Positions 1 to 10,870 of a DNA stretch of 64,000 bases are shown in pieces. A model generated the notes under the pieces. It worked only from the letters and a program-made list of their open reading frames with translations, ran no database searches and was not told where the DNA came from. The position numbers and the translations under genes were made by a program. Source of the DNA: Alitta virens (Eukaryota > Annelida > Polychaeta > Phyllodocida > Nereididae). Position 1 is the stretch's first letter. Each line of letters starts with the position of its first letter. The stretch spans positions 60,117,829 to 60,181,828 of the forward strand of contig OW028573.1 in the NCBI GenBank assembly GCA_932294295.1, written 5' to 3'.

Positions 1-590
1 CAATTTCTCTTATAGTCTTTGGGCTGGCTTATGGTATTAAAGTTCTAACAATGAAATTACAGAATAATTAGATAACAATTCTTGTTCTGACAGGCAGGCA
101 ATTCAGAAAAATTGCCTAAACTAAAAAACTAAAAACTCATTTCACTTGTATTTTTAAGAGAAGATTTCTTAAGTCTATACTCAGCCTATCGGCAACATTG
201 TTTAACCAATCGTTTTGTTTAACTAGGTAAACTAGCAAAGAATGTCAATAACACTGATCTACAAATTTTTTGGAAATTATGTACTTCAGAGATAAAATTT
301 GTTAAATCTTACATTCTTTGATAAGATGAACTGGAAAACAAAGGATAAGAGTGCTGGTAGGCTAATGTTTTCAATATATTTAATGATAAGGTTTTATTAC
401 AAATGTACATAGGTTTATATATATTCATATAAAATCTAACATTAGAAAGAATACTTATATGCTGAAAAGTGTTACATTTCCAGGTCCTAACCTGTCTAGG
501 ATTAAACAAGCAATGTCTTATGACTTCTGGTGATTAAAAGTATTACAGAATACAAGCTAAAACATCACATAAAATAACTAAGTTCCGTCT
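1..590. other. Intron sequence, AT-rich, nothing recognised
   Basis: This is the left edge of the intron that precedes the aminopeptidase exon at 2147. It is AT-rich, with stops in all frames and no peptidase M24 motif. The exon carrying the metal-binding histidine and glutamate residues therefore lies outside the window. No repeat family was recognised here. Confidence 0.6.
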
Positions 591-1477
591 TTATTCAGTA
601 TCTATGCGGCGCTTTTTGGCTTGTCTCTTAGCAAGCATAGATGGATTCCATTTTCCCTGATATCTTTTCTCCATAGCTGCAATGTCCTGGTGGAATCGTT
701 CTCCATGCTCATCACTCACTGCTCCACAGTTAAATGGAAAAAAAATCAAGATGAGAATGTAAAAAGTGTATCTTCAGTGACATTTTACAGCCAAGCATTT
801 TGTAGGACTTCAGGAGGTTTGCCACCAGCTGCTCATAATTATCTGCCTTGTTGTTTCCCAGAAACTCTGTTGCCCCTGCTCTAAGAAGTTCTCAAATATG
901 TGGACTGACAGAGACGCCTTCCTTGATTTTAGCTTCACTTAGTCTTGGAAACTTTTCGTAGAGATAATTGAAACCTGCTTTCGTTTTGTCCATACCTTTT
1001 ACAAAGTTCTTCATTAGCCCAAGTTTAATATGTAAAGGTGGTAACAACATTTTCTGGGAGTCAACAAGGCGTGCATGTTGGACATTTTTCTTTCCTGGCT
1101 CCAATGACTGTCGTAGTGGCCAGTCTTTCTTAACCCATTCACGCAGAAAGCAGCAGTACTTTGTATATCCACCTTGCAGGCCAAGCAAGAGAGCAACAAC
1201 TTTCAAATCACAACAGAGCTGCCATTGAGGTGTTCATACTTATACGGCTCAACAGCTGTTCTATGTTTTCATATGTCTCTTTCATATGGACTGCATGACC
1301 AACATAACAACAATAATGTGGGGCCCAACTCTTGTCCTGATCCCCTATTTTGCAGCCAAAATAAAGGTGGTACGCCTTTTTCACCATTGCAGTTGTACTG
1401 GGCTTTTGTGATGCAAAGGCTACCTCACCACAAATAAAACAGAAGTTATCTGCATTGTTTACATAGTTTCCAGGCAT
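591..1477 (-). pseudogene. Degenerate transposon-like multicopy protein (CFICGE / LLPPLHIKLGL family)
   Basis: Read on the minus strand, three collinear blocks form one broken protein. At 1477-1208 is an N-terminal block with FCFICGEVAFASQK and GDQDKSWAPHYCC, a zinc-binding-like cysteine pattern. At about 1230-892 is a block with YTKYCCFL, VKKDWPLRQSLEPG and LLPPLHIKLGLMKNFVK. At about 890-591 is a C-terminal block with KADNYEQLV, MSLKIHFLHSHLDFF, SDEHGERFHQDI and QGKWNPSMLA, ending in a lysine/arginine-rich tail and a stop at 591-593. The blocks lie in different frames, so there are at least two frameshifts. A large internal piece after the cysteine block and a short piece before VKKDW, both present in relatives I remember, are missing. 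Relatives occur in many copies in cnidarian, arthropod and other invertebrate genomes, which suggests a mobile element. I do not know its transposase class. It lies antisense inside the aminopeptidase intron and is certainly non-functional. Confidence 0.72.
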
Positions 1478-2146
1478 CTCTGCTTCCTGAGGTCAAAAAC
1501 ATGGGACAGTTCCTTAGATATATCAGGCACTGACAATTTTTACTAGTCGCTACATGTGACTTGAGATGTTTAGATCAATGTGTGCCACTGCTCATAAAAG
1601 GTCTCTACGTGCATGTATTTTGTCCATTTCCAAGACCAACTGTGGCCAAGATGAATGTATTCTGATATGCAGAAAGTGTTTTGAGGTAGAACTGGTAGCT
1701 CAGAGACAAACATTTCCTTTCGATTGATACCCGTTCTCTCATTAATTTGCATAGAATTTCAAATTTTGACCCAATACTGTATCTTGAAAACTACAGCCAA
1801 TTAGCACTTTTGTCATAATTTTTATTAATGACCCAAAATTTGGTAAAGTTTCACTACTTTCATTCAGGAAGCATTTTGCTTGTAGACCAGTGCATAATTA
1901 GGTCGCTAGGCTGTTAGGTGATGACACAGTGTTCATGTAAATTTGGTAAAACTTTTCTCAGTGTCACACTTGACCTAATGAAATTAAGAAAAGACAATAG
2001 TCATAAAGCAAGTGTCACAACCTGAAAAAATGTAGCCTGGCCTTTGGAAAAAGAAACAAACACAAGAGTTTAGATCATGGAAGACATCTGTTTTGGAATC
2101 TATGGACTTCTTTAACGTTTAGATGAAATAATCCATTTTCTTTCAG
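1478..2146. other. Rest of upstream intron, with 3' splice site
   Basis: This is AT-rich intron sequence ending in a pyrimidine run and TTTCAG at 2141-2146, a good 3' splice acceptor. A 60-codon open run on the minus strand at 1752-1570 lies directly upstream of the transposon-like relic. It could be a further decayed piece of that element, but I recognise no motif in it. Confidence 0.5.
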
Positions 2147-2245
2147 AACAATTTTGCTGATAGGGGTTACCTCGGATTTCGAGCTGCAACGCTTGTTCCC
2201 TATGAACCAAATCTCATCAAGTATGAGTTGCTCAATGCCAAACAA
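2147..2245 (+). CDS. Xaa-Pro aminopeptidase, penultimate coding exon
   Basis: This 99-bp exon encodes 33 residues in phase 0. It sits between an acceptor (TTTCAG, ending 2146) and a donor (GTATGT, from 2246). The peptide begins NNFADRGYLGFRAATLVPYE and continues into PNLIKYELLNAKQ. It matches the region of peptidase M24B aminopeptidases that follows the last metal ligand, where human XPNPEP1 has the F-x-x-RG-x-L-x-FE-x-x-TLVP pattern. The enzyme removes an N-terminal residue when proline is second, using two metal ions held by upstream Asp, His and Glu residues not present here. The exon joins 2580-2804 in frame to give a continuous C-terminal segment. Family assignment is firm; choice of paralogue depends on the tail in the next exon. 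Confidence 0.85.
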
Positions 2246-2579
2246 GTATGTATTGTTAAATTTTCGTCAGTAAAGCCCTACTAAATAATTTATTTTCTTT
2301 ACCATATCAATACTTATAAAACCATTTAGTGAACTGTATCTAAAGAAGATTTTTTTACCAAAAAATGGTATAGTGCAAGTCAATACGGTCTTAGCTTATA
2401 TAAATCTTATCCAAGGCTTAAGTAAAAAAGGAGGAATGTGTAAAAAAAAAAAAAGGGTCAAAAATTTACTTTGAAAGTAATTCTCAACAATACCAACCAG
2501 TAGTATTATTATTATTAAAAAAAAGTAATATACACTATTATTTTGCTCAGATACTTCTATTTATTGCTATCTATTGCAG
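2246..2579 (+). other. Last intron of the aminopeptidase gene (GT-AG)
   Basis: The intron is 334 bp, bounded by GTATGT at 2246 and ATTGCAG ending at 2579. It is AT-rich with an A-run near 2440 and no other feature. Both flanking exons are phase 0, so removing it leaves the reading frame intact. Confidence 0.85.
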
Positions 2580-2804
2580 CGCCGATGGCTGAATTCCTAC
2601 AACAAGAGGGTCGTGGACGACACAGGAAAATATCTTACGGATAACGGAAAGCAAAAGGCATATGATTGGTTGACAGCTAGAACGCAACACATCAATGATG
2701 AACCAATTTGGGAAACTGATTCAGCTACAAACCACAAGGCGTCGCTTTTGCTCGCAGCGCTCTCTGTCGTTATTGGCCATGCACTAGGTAGAGCTCACGT
2801 ATGA
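2580..2804 (+). CDS. Xaa-Pro aminopeptidase, last coding exon with GPI-like hydrophobic tail
   Basis: This exon encodes 74 residues and a TGA stop at 2802-2804. The first part, with RRWLNSYNKRV, TGKYL and KAYDWLTARTQHI, matches the family C-terminus, where human XPNPEP1 has WLNNYH and ALEWLIRET. After about residue 50 comes a polar stretch with DSATNHKAS, then a hydrophobic run LLLAALSVVIGHALG and a short end. Small residues before a hydrophobic tail with nothing charged after the run except one Arg and one His fit a GPI-attachment signal. Vertebrate XPNPEP2 is GPI-anchored at the plasma membrane, while cytosolic XPNPEP1 stops before such a tail. I infer a membrane-bound ectoenzyme that trims Xaa-Pro peptides such as kinins. 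The paralogue name is inference from the tail alone. Confidence 0.85.
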   Translation, partial: RRWLNSYNKRVVDDTGKYLTDNGKQKAYDWLTARTQHINDEPIWETDSATNHKASLLLAALSVVIGHALGRAHV

Positions 2805-3031
2805 CGAAAAAGAATAATTTTTACCAAAGTACAACTTTGCGTTTAACTTGAAATTCATTCCATGAAATATAAAATAATTTGATGTTAATTGACAAAAGCT
2901 TAGAATTTAACAATGTAATTGTGATGACTGTCACTTCTATGATAGCTTAGATTATGATCTCTCTGACATATACATAGCCTCACATAGGCCTAGATGTGTT
3001 CGGATGAGAATTCACTGTCAATTCAGTGCTG

Positions 3032-3037
3032 AATAAA
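3032..3037 (+). terminator. Candidate polyadenylation signal AATAAA
   Basis: This is the first canonical AATAAA downstream of the aminopeptidase stop codon, 228 bases after it. A second one is at 3515-3520. Which is used cannot be told from sequence. Confidence 0.45.
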
Positions 3038-3372
3038 TATACGATTTTGCAATAACAAACCAAAGGGAAATAGAAACACTGTAATAGTACATTGGTCAGT
3101 CCTATCACCATTCCAAAATATTGATGTTCCAGTAGCTGCTGACATCTGGTGCATGAAAGTCTAACTACTCCAGACATTCATCCAGTTTGTTGTTTTCTAA
3201 CCTTATTCTTTTTATTCCATAACTTAAGTTGTTTTAAGTGTAATTCTTTTGACAAAGCAGTGTACATAGTTCATGACAGTTGTGTCATTTCTCAGATTAA
3301 AAAGTTGATTTGATTCACTGAATGATATTGTATACCATTTAAACAGTTGCCTTAATAGTACATGGCTTTGAA

Positions 3373-3428
<56 letters not shown>
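3373..3428. repeat. (TG)n/(TA)n microsatellite
   Basis: Four TG units pass directly into about 24 TA units. The TG half probably seeded the TA half, as is common in compound dinucleotide repeats. Confidence 0.95.
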
Positions 3429-3431
<3 letters not shown>

Positions 3432-3520
3432 AGTTACATCTTTGAAAAAAGAAAATCCCAGTGTGCAGTAACATGAGACTCTCTCTGTGAAGTGTATGAA
3501 CTGTAGTACTAATTAATAAA

Positions 3521-5640
3521 ACATAATTCAATTCTTCAATGTCATTTTTTCTTTACACCTTTTACAATAATGTCATCTGTGTCATGATGTGTATTACAGA
3601 ATTTACGCCTGAATGTGAACCTAAAGCAAGCTCATTTGGAGAGGTCTGGATTTTATTCCTGTATGAACAAGTGTCTGCGTTTTCTTTTACCAACTCTTGA
3701 AAACATACCAGCTGATTTTAATCAGATACATTTTTTACTAACTTTTAGACAATGTGTGTTTGAAATTATTATTATTAGCTATTTCTGACAAACAGGGCCA
3801 GCGTTGTCTAATAACTTAATCAGCCTTGATCAGCCTTAACTAGTCAATGTCATGTAATAATGACCAACCGCTTGGTAATCTTCAAACACCTTTTAATTAC
3901 CTAACACTGACTGTTAGATAAAAACTTATTTTTTTTTGTCAAAATGGTTATAGGATCAACCACTCCAGACACAGATAAAATGGCTTAAGATCTTAGTAAA
4001 AAAAAAATATAGATAAAAAATCTCCAGTTAAAATATTAAGATGACCTAAAGTAGACAGTTCTATGGATGGGAAATTCCATGAGAATATATAGAGGAGAAT
4101 AGAGAAGAGTAGAGTACAGAGACAGGACAAGAGGACGAGACGAGAGTAGCAAAGTGAAAATGATAGCTGCTGCATCAATATGCAAGACGATGGTGTTGTC
4201 AAAGGACCGGTCAAAGATAGTGATGTCGTGATCACGTCGTTTACGATCACTTTGTGCGTCTGTGTGATGACTTTGTCCACGATCTTCAAAGACAAATCAT
4301 AAATTCAAATTGATCAGCCTCCTCCACATCTTCGCAGATGAAACATGCACTGCGGAAAATTAGCAATTCATTCTGCAAAATATAACTCAACAGAGCATCA
4401 TTAACTCATGTAATCCCATGTATAAACATGCACGTGCTTTTTCTTGCAAATTTCCTTCCCATTTTGTATAATGGAATCTGTGATAATAAAAGTTGTCATA
4501 TTGTGGGGCCCTGGCTTATTAAAGCATTTAGCACTTGGCTACTGACCTGTTAAGGTGTATAAAGTCTACAGGAATTGTATATTTTGAGTGATTTTTTTGC
4601 GTTTTGGATATATATGTATTTTGAACATTTTTGACACTGGAACACTTCTTTACCAAAGTTACTATATACACCATCCAAGGACCGACTGTACAAAGGATGT
4701 ACGGAGTTTTACATTTGCTTTGAAATCTTTATTACTTCATTGAAACAAAACCAGTTTATTCTGTTTTTCATTTGCCAAGTTGCCTGCAGGATGCTGCTTC
4801 AGGTGCAAGCCGCATCAGGCCAGGATGCTCAGGGTACTATGATGTGGGTGCGCTCATCTCACGTCTTGTATGGAATCGTATGGATTAAACTGTATTTTAT
4901 AATATCAGAGTGACCAAAAAAATTGCAAAATTGTATTATCGATGGGCAAACATGGACTTTTCAAGAGATGCAATCTTAAAACAATTCAAAATGTGACCCA
5001 ATGTATGAAACTGATGATTCCACGCATGCACTGCTGACATAGTTGCAACATATATACTGTATAAATGAATTAAATGCATGCTCAAGGTTTCGTATGTATA
5101 TGTAGAATTCGCCCATTTACAGATGTCATTGATGGAAAGAAAGCACAAAGTAATACATTATATTCATGAATGTCTTTCAAACATTGATCATGATTTATTC
5201 AAGTCTGAGAATACTCTCCATGTAACCCGTTTTAAACGATGGGTGGGACTCTGACGGTCCCAGCACAGACACGGTGCAAAGTGCATCAATGAGACGTCTG
5301 ATGCAAACGTTTAGCTGCAGGACCATTACTCGTGAAAATCTTGCCCAAACTGGGAAAAATTTGCCTTTATTGAGATTTTATTTTGAAAAATTCATGGGCA
5401 TATGCAGCCATTTTAGGTAGAATATATATGTGAAGTCAATTTTACAATGCCACCGATTCTGCATTTACAATCATCAGAAAATGTATTTATAAATTATTCA
5501 GATTCTTGGTAATCAATTGGCCAGCTGCACTGATGATGTTTCTAGGACTTTGTGTAAAAGCCCCAGCTAAGCAAGGCACAGTGTCACCAGAGTTTGGTAT
5601 TTTACCCTCTTTCTTTCTTGAACTGATGAAGAGAACTTAG
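3521..5640. other. AT-rich intergenic DNA with small islands
   Basis: No gene is seen. Noted are a purine-rich run at about 4080-4150, the palindrome CGTGATCACG at 4227-4236 in a block rich in GATC and ACGTC-like words, and a short GC-richer patch at 4780-4860 with CCTGCAGG at 4783-4790. Open runs on the minus strand are low-complexity and unconvincing. Confidence 0.5.
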
Positions 5641-6720
5641 GAGATCCGTGCTTCGCGCTGCCAGGGTGCCTGTCCGCCTGTCTCTTTCTTATCCCTGATT
5701 TGCTGAATTTCTTAGTGCAACCTGAGAGCAGGGGGTGGCATCAGTTTCGCCCTTTTCTGTAAGAACGGTGGTAAATGTTAAGCCTTGCTGACTCACAAAA
5801 CACCAACAATTATGCGACAACGGGCCACCCTCGGCCCCAGCTTCCTGGCCGCTGAAACCCGGCCGCCCAACAGCCACATCCAGCGCCGTTCTTCTGTTTT
5901 TCCCCGTATCACCTTAACCCTGCTGCATTCTGCCACTCTGCTGCCTTGTGAATTTATGCATAACTGAGTTTCCCTCAATTTTGGATTTTCATACAAATGG
6001 TAACACGCCGCGGGTGCGTAATTAGTTGAAGAATTAACCGGGAGTCTTCTTCAAAGCTTTATTCAACGGCTTGTTTGTCTTTTCTTCTGTGTCTGTCTCT
6101 CTGGAACTTTTCCACGAGTCCCTCTGTGAATATGAATGTAACCTGCCTCTTTATGTTTTCTCGGCAAGACTGAAACGCAAGATTTCTCCGATTTTCTGGG
6201 CAAACGCCTAGCTGTGCTCCTCATTAGAAAGTCTGTGGCGAACTTAGCTTGGTGGGCGACTGAGGCGAGGGGTATTGTGGTTTGCAGCAAGTTTAATCAG
6301 ACAGACAAATCCACAATCGCATGTCAGACTTTGTCAGAGCAGCCAGGACCACTCTCTTTTGTTCTAATGCTTTGAAATGGACATAGGATTTTGTGGCGGA
6401 TCTCTTCATAACAGAGATTTGTAGACGCGAGCCAGAGAAATCCTGAGACCTGCATGTTGGGATGCTGAATCCGATGCTGAATCCTGAAATGATTGTGAAT
6501 GATGCTCACATGAGGCGGATTTTCGAATCCAGGCACCCAAAGCAGTCCAGAAAAGGCGTCTGTCTGTGGCTGTCCGTCTGTCTGTCCCAGGACAAGCAAA
6601 GATGCCACAAAGCTAATGTCTGCAGAACAAAGGGCGCCATGTCATTGAAGTGGCAACTGCAGCTTCAGCAGCCAGCCCACCGCAGGACATCAAAGAACAT
6701 GCCCTGTCCCAATTAACATC
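5641..6720. promoter_or_regulatory. GC-elevated island, candidate cis-regulatory region
   Basis: Base composition changes sharply from the flanking AT-rich DNA. The island contains CpG-bearing words and a GTAATTAG homeodomain-type core near 6018. Short open frames overlap on both strands in several phases, which speaks against coding. Function is inferred from composition and motif content only. Confidence 0.35.
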
Positions 6721-7560
6721 AAATCCTGCAAGCTAGTCGTAAGGCTCAAGAAAAACAAAACAACACCTAACTTTTTTTTTCACTTGAAAGTTATTAACAA
6801 TTGCAGAAACTTTTTGCAGTCCAGTGGACAAATCCATAGTCGCTGGTGTGCACTGCATTACCAGAAAACTGAGTACTTTAGTAAATAGAATAGCGTATGC
6901 TACTGATGCATAATTCATATTAGATGCAAATGTATGTTGAAAACAAATAAATCGTTGCAAACGAAAACCAACAGGGGAACAATGTCATATACACTTCTTC
7001 CGTTTGTATAATCTCTTGTTGCAAATATTTGAGGAATTAAGTCTGCACTTACAGTTATTCTGGCACTTTCAAATGTCAGGTTTTGTCATTTGCGAACATT
7101 GTGTGGTGAGGAATAGTGGGTGGGGAATTAAGAAGTAATGTGTCCTAAGTCTTGTCCTTGACACTCAAAGTCTTGTCCTTGACACTCGAAGCAGTGTTAT
7201 TGACTCCTTAGTTTAACTTTTGTTTTGCATCTTGACGCTGCATGGTGTGCGAGATGTTAAGATACACAACAAAGGTCAGGATTTTTGCATTTGTATAGAT
7301 CTGCAAAGTTCACGTTCATATGTCAGACACATTTGAATTTCCAAACAAATCATTAGGGTCCTCGTGTGGTTGTGGAACATGGGAAAAAAGTCACCCGGCT
7401 GAAAGGGTTATGGACTGCAGGATTTTTAAATATCAAGTCGCCCATGTAAATGGCCCCCAAATGGCCACCCAAATAATGGTGGGAAATTTGTGCTATATGT
7501 TGTTTCACTCCAAAAGCGAGATGTTATAAAGAAAAAGGGGAATTATGAGTTAGAAAAAAG
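6721..7560. other. AT-rich intergenic DNA
   Basis: No gene is seen. The only structure is the short tandem repeat at 7148-7190 listed separately. Confidence 0.5.
7148..7190. repeat. 21-bp tandem duplication
   Basis: Two adjacent copies of a 21-22 bp unit, AGTCTTGTCCTTGACACTCA plus one or two A, differ by a single G insertion. The unit contains CTTGTCC and TTGACA words that recur elsewhere in the window. Confidence 0.9.
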
Positions 7561-8520
7561 TGAGATGATATTTGCTGGTGTTTGTTTGTTGGCGCCAGGC
7601 TGGTGGCCATGCTGGCCGGGGTACACATTTGGGCATGACTTGTGAGTTTGTCTCTGGCCAATTATGTCGTTTTCTTTTTAATGGCGACCGAGGGATACCC
7701 GAGGGGGGCTGGGGGCGCGTGGTGTTTGAAGCTGTGTGTGTGGGCGACTGATCTGCCAAAATCCCTTTGCAAAGACATTACCATGCTTTTCCCCTGGGAA
7801 AAATGCTGGCGGCTAGCCCCACAGAGCGAGGTATAGAAAGGCAGAAGCATTGTCATCAGAAGGTGTGCCATGTTCACAGTTCTCTTGTTTGTGCTAGCAG
7901 AGGTGGCATGATGGATGATGCGGCCAGTAAAAGCTGCTGCTGCTGATGGCGATGGTGAAGGGGCTGCTGCAGGGACATTGGCTCCTGCAGGCTCCAGCAG
8001 GGTGAGATGCAGAAGTGCAGGGGATTATCCCTGGCCATGCGCTCTGTCCTGCCCCTGCGTCTGCGGGACAATTTGATTAGAAATGCAGATGTGTGGGCAG
8101 CGAGGGCAGGGGCCTGCAGGGCCTGCAGGTCTCCGGGGGCAGGGTGTTAAGCACACCTGGCGACTGCAGGACAGCCTGCAGGATCATCCACAGGTGCCAT
8201 GTTGATCCCCTCATCAGTCCTGCCAGCCTCACCCTCCACCTAACACCTCAAATATCCATCTCCAAACTGCAAAACTTGCGACTGTTTGATGGACAGCCTT
8301 TCTATGACTTCTTGCTTGATGCCTCTGATGCTGGTTGGATCCCTTGGATCCTGCAGGCGCCTGCAGCTCCAGCAATCGTCACCAGCATCCGCATCAGCTT
8401 TGAAATGTTCAATTTTCACCGCACGTTTGAGGCCGTGTACTTTTGCTGACAATATGTGATGCCTTCTGCTGATGACATTTCTGCTAATGACATCTCCAAT
8501 TAACTTGTGGATGGTGACGC
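7561..8520. promoter_or_regulatory. CTGCAG-dense island, candidate cis-regulatory region
   Basis: Five exact CCTGCAGG palindromes lie at 7984, 8113, 8122, 8175 and 8350, with many more GCAGC and CTGCTG words around them. GC is clearly raised over the flanks. A 118-codon plus-strand open frame at 8093-8449 is opposed by a minus-strand open frame over the same bases and has no protein-like features, so I do not call a gene. Confidence 0.4.
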
Positions 8521-9220
8521 TTTGTCAGAATAGCCGCAGTTTTAGTTCTAACAACGTTTTATATTAGCTGTTATATGAATGTTTTGAGCTAAGCTAATTA
8601 CATTTGATGAAATACACTTTTGCATTAAACACTAAATGGACAGAAAGCAGAGGTTGAAATAAATAAAGATGACGCAAGAGACAAGGACAATATATAAACA
8701 TAAATGCAGAGAAAATAGATATACTGCGTAGAAACAAATATGGCAACTGCAGCGGAATGGAAGCGCACTTAGATCAGTGCAGCAGTGTTCTTTATAATAG
8801 TGAGGTGGCTTTATTGGTGTTACTAGTTAAAGAAACATAATGTTGTAGTCTCAGTTGAGAAGTGATCTTTAAAGTACACTTATAATCTACTTACTATAAC
8901 TTTCTTACAGACATTTTTTACTGAAAAGATATTAGTCAGCCTTAAAAACATGTCTCTGGACGCGACATTGACTTCAGTTGACTTACATGCATACTCTAGG
9001 ACATCCAGATGATTCCAATAATTCCGATAATCGTGAAGGTTAAAACATGTTTACATGCTAGACCAAGGTTATACTACATTGTAACATGTCTAAAATTTCT
9101 TATTGTGGTTTAGTCATTCCAGACCCATCAAATAGCTTTAGGTTTTGCTCAAAAAGATTTTCAATATAGGCCTATAGGTCTAGTTTACAATGAAGATAGC
9201 TGAGCGGTAAGAGGACACTT
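8521..9220. other. AT-rich intergenic DNA
   Basis: No gene and no strong repeat are seen. Near 9187-9203 the word TAGCTGAGCGGTAAGAG resembles a polymerase III A box, but no B box follows at the usual distance. Confidence 0.45.
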
Positions 9221-9650
9221 TTTTGTCTGTCTCAGTTTCACCAGTGAGCAGACCACCCTGTCCTATATCACCCTGCAGTCCTTGGGGGTGTCCACCTTGC
9301 CCTGTTTTGGATTCGCATCATGCGGCTCAAAGTATCGCGCTTCAGTTTCGTGTGTTCCCTCTGACCACCCAGCTCGACCCAAACAAACACTGGCTAAATA
9401 AGGCAATCAAAAAGAACAGAGCCAATTGGCCTCATCCTGTAGCCAGACAATGGAGCACATGGCTAGCATCCAGGCCAATATTGGTCCACAATGGGACAAT
9501 GGTTTCAACAGTGCAACAACAATGGACTCAGGGCCCTATCATCTTCTTAGACTGACAACTGTCGTGATGAAGTTCAAGCTTCAGTTGAGGCCTAAGGACA
9601 AACTTTGCCTGACGTGAGGAGAGGGGTTTGTCTGATCAATTGATCTTCTC
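9221..9650. promoter_or_regulatory. GC-elevated island with GLI-like site
   Basis: The island contains GACCACCCT near 9249 and an exact GACCACCCA, the GLI/Ci consensus, at 9363-9371. A 110-codon open frame on the plus strand has no recognisable domain. Regulatory role is inferred from composition and these two related words. Confidence 0.3.
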
Positions 9651-9943
9651 ATGTGACTGACATCTTGTACACTTGACTTTCATACCCTATGTGTGCACAG
9701 GGGTGCAGATATTAAGGAGATAGGCATATACATGATCTCCACACGGTCTCCACTTGCTTCATTCATATATGGCCACATTTTGTAGTTATATTATAAACTC
9801 TATAATTTAACAAACAAAAATGTTTATTTACTTATTATTTCCCATAAAGCCAACTCTTGTTCTTGAGAGGGTCGTAAATTGTAGGTCGTACCACTTGGGC
9901 TTGATGCCTTGAACTTGCAGGCCTTTGTTGGCAGCTTTATAAA
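9651..9943. other. Intergenic DNA, nothing recognised
   Basis: AT-rich sequence leading into a tetranucleotide repeat; no gene or motif stands out. Confidence 0.5.
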
Positions 9944-10084
9944 TCAGTCAGTCAGTCAGTCAGTCAGTTATTCAGGTAGTCAGTTAATCAGTTAGTCAGT
10001 TAGTCAGTTAGTCAGTCAGTCAGTTGGTATGCAAAATCAATCAATCAATCAATTAATCAATCAATAAATCAATCAATCAATCAA
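9944..10084. repeat. Compound (CAGT)n and (AATC)n microsatellite
   Basis: An interrupted CAGT/TAGT array at 9944-10025 is followed after ten bases by an AATC/AATA array at about 10036-10084. The interruptions suggest an old array. Confidence 0.95.
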
Positions 10085-10091
10085 CAATTGT

Positions 10092-10118
10092 CTACACGGT
10101 CTACACGGTCTACACGGT
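10092..10118. repeat. 9-bp tandem repeat (CTACACGGT)3
   Basis: Three exact copies of CTACACGGT directly follow the tetranucleotide array. Perfect identity suggests a recent slippage event. Confidence 0.95.
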
Positions 10119-10640
10119 AATAAGCTGCACCTCTTCGACATCGTGTTCCATCAGATCATCGCTCATGATTCTTTTCCTCCCTAGTTCTTGCCTGACTCCA
10201 TTCCATTCCTCTACTGTGTCCTTTTGTATCTTTCATCATTACATCCTTTGCACCCTCTCTCAGACTTTTGCACACAGTTCTGTTCACAATTTTTTGTCAT
10301 TCCGTGCAATTATTGGACCACACACGTTAAAGGGGGATCTTGGGATCTGTCTCTTCTTATTGTTGCATTGTTTTAGACAAAAAAGCACAAAGAGACAGTG
10401 ACAATGGCGCAATTACACGGCTGAGTGAATCTGCAGGGTGTTAGGCAGTGCCCCTTGTGGCTCTTTAACAACTCAAGCTAGTTTGTTCAATATTGTATTA
10501 GGAACCCAAAAGCTCTGTGGCCAGCAAGGAAACCTCTACATCAGCTTTGATTTAATACTGTAATTAAATGCCAGGGATACCCAAGAATTAGATTTGTTAT
10601 TCATGAATTCAACGAGAAAAATAATTTATGGACTAGTAAA
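10119..10640. other. Intergenic DNA, no gene seen
   Basis: A pyrimidine-rich stretch at 10165-10300 gives open frames on the plus strand, but they are low-complexity Leu/Ser/Phe/His runs with no motif. Nothing else is recognised. Confidence 0.45.
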
Positions 10641-10870
10641 GCAGTGGTGTAGGGTCGGGTGTGCCGGGGTCGCGGGGGGCTGTTGGGCGACCGGCTCTTG
10701 CGCCGTTAGCAACACCGGGCACATTGCATAAGCAAATACGGGGCCTGGAATTCGGCCGGACTTGGCGATTTTCGGAGGATTCCGATAGTGCTGGTGGGGT
10801 AAATGCACACGGGGGTGATGGAGGGTAAACAGCCAAGGGGCAGGGGCAGCAGAGGGGCGAGACAGAGCTC
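10641..10870. promoter_or_regulatory. Short GC- and CpG-rich island
   Basis: About 230 bp with many CpG dinucleotides and G-runs (GGGGTCGCGGGGGG near 10669). AT-rich DNA lies on both sides. It could be a compact regulatory element; there is no direct evidence for transcription. Confidence 0.3.

Larger units (their letters stand above)
2805..3520 (+). other. Probable 3' untranslated region and downstream DNA
   Basis: The segment after the stop codon is AT-rich and without an open frame in the gene's direction. AATAAA hexamers at 3032-3037 and 3515-3520 give transcript ends either about 250 or about 730 bases past the stop. The first lies in ordinary sequence context, and the second lies beyond a dinucleotide repeat. 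Confidence 0.5.

Noticed and set aside
9363..9371. Single GLI consensus GACCACCCA
   Set aside because: One 9-mer can occur by chance in 64 kb; it is kept only as a note on the island.
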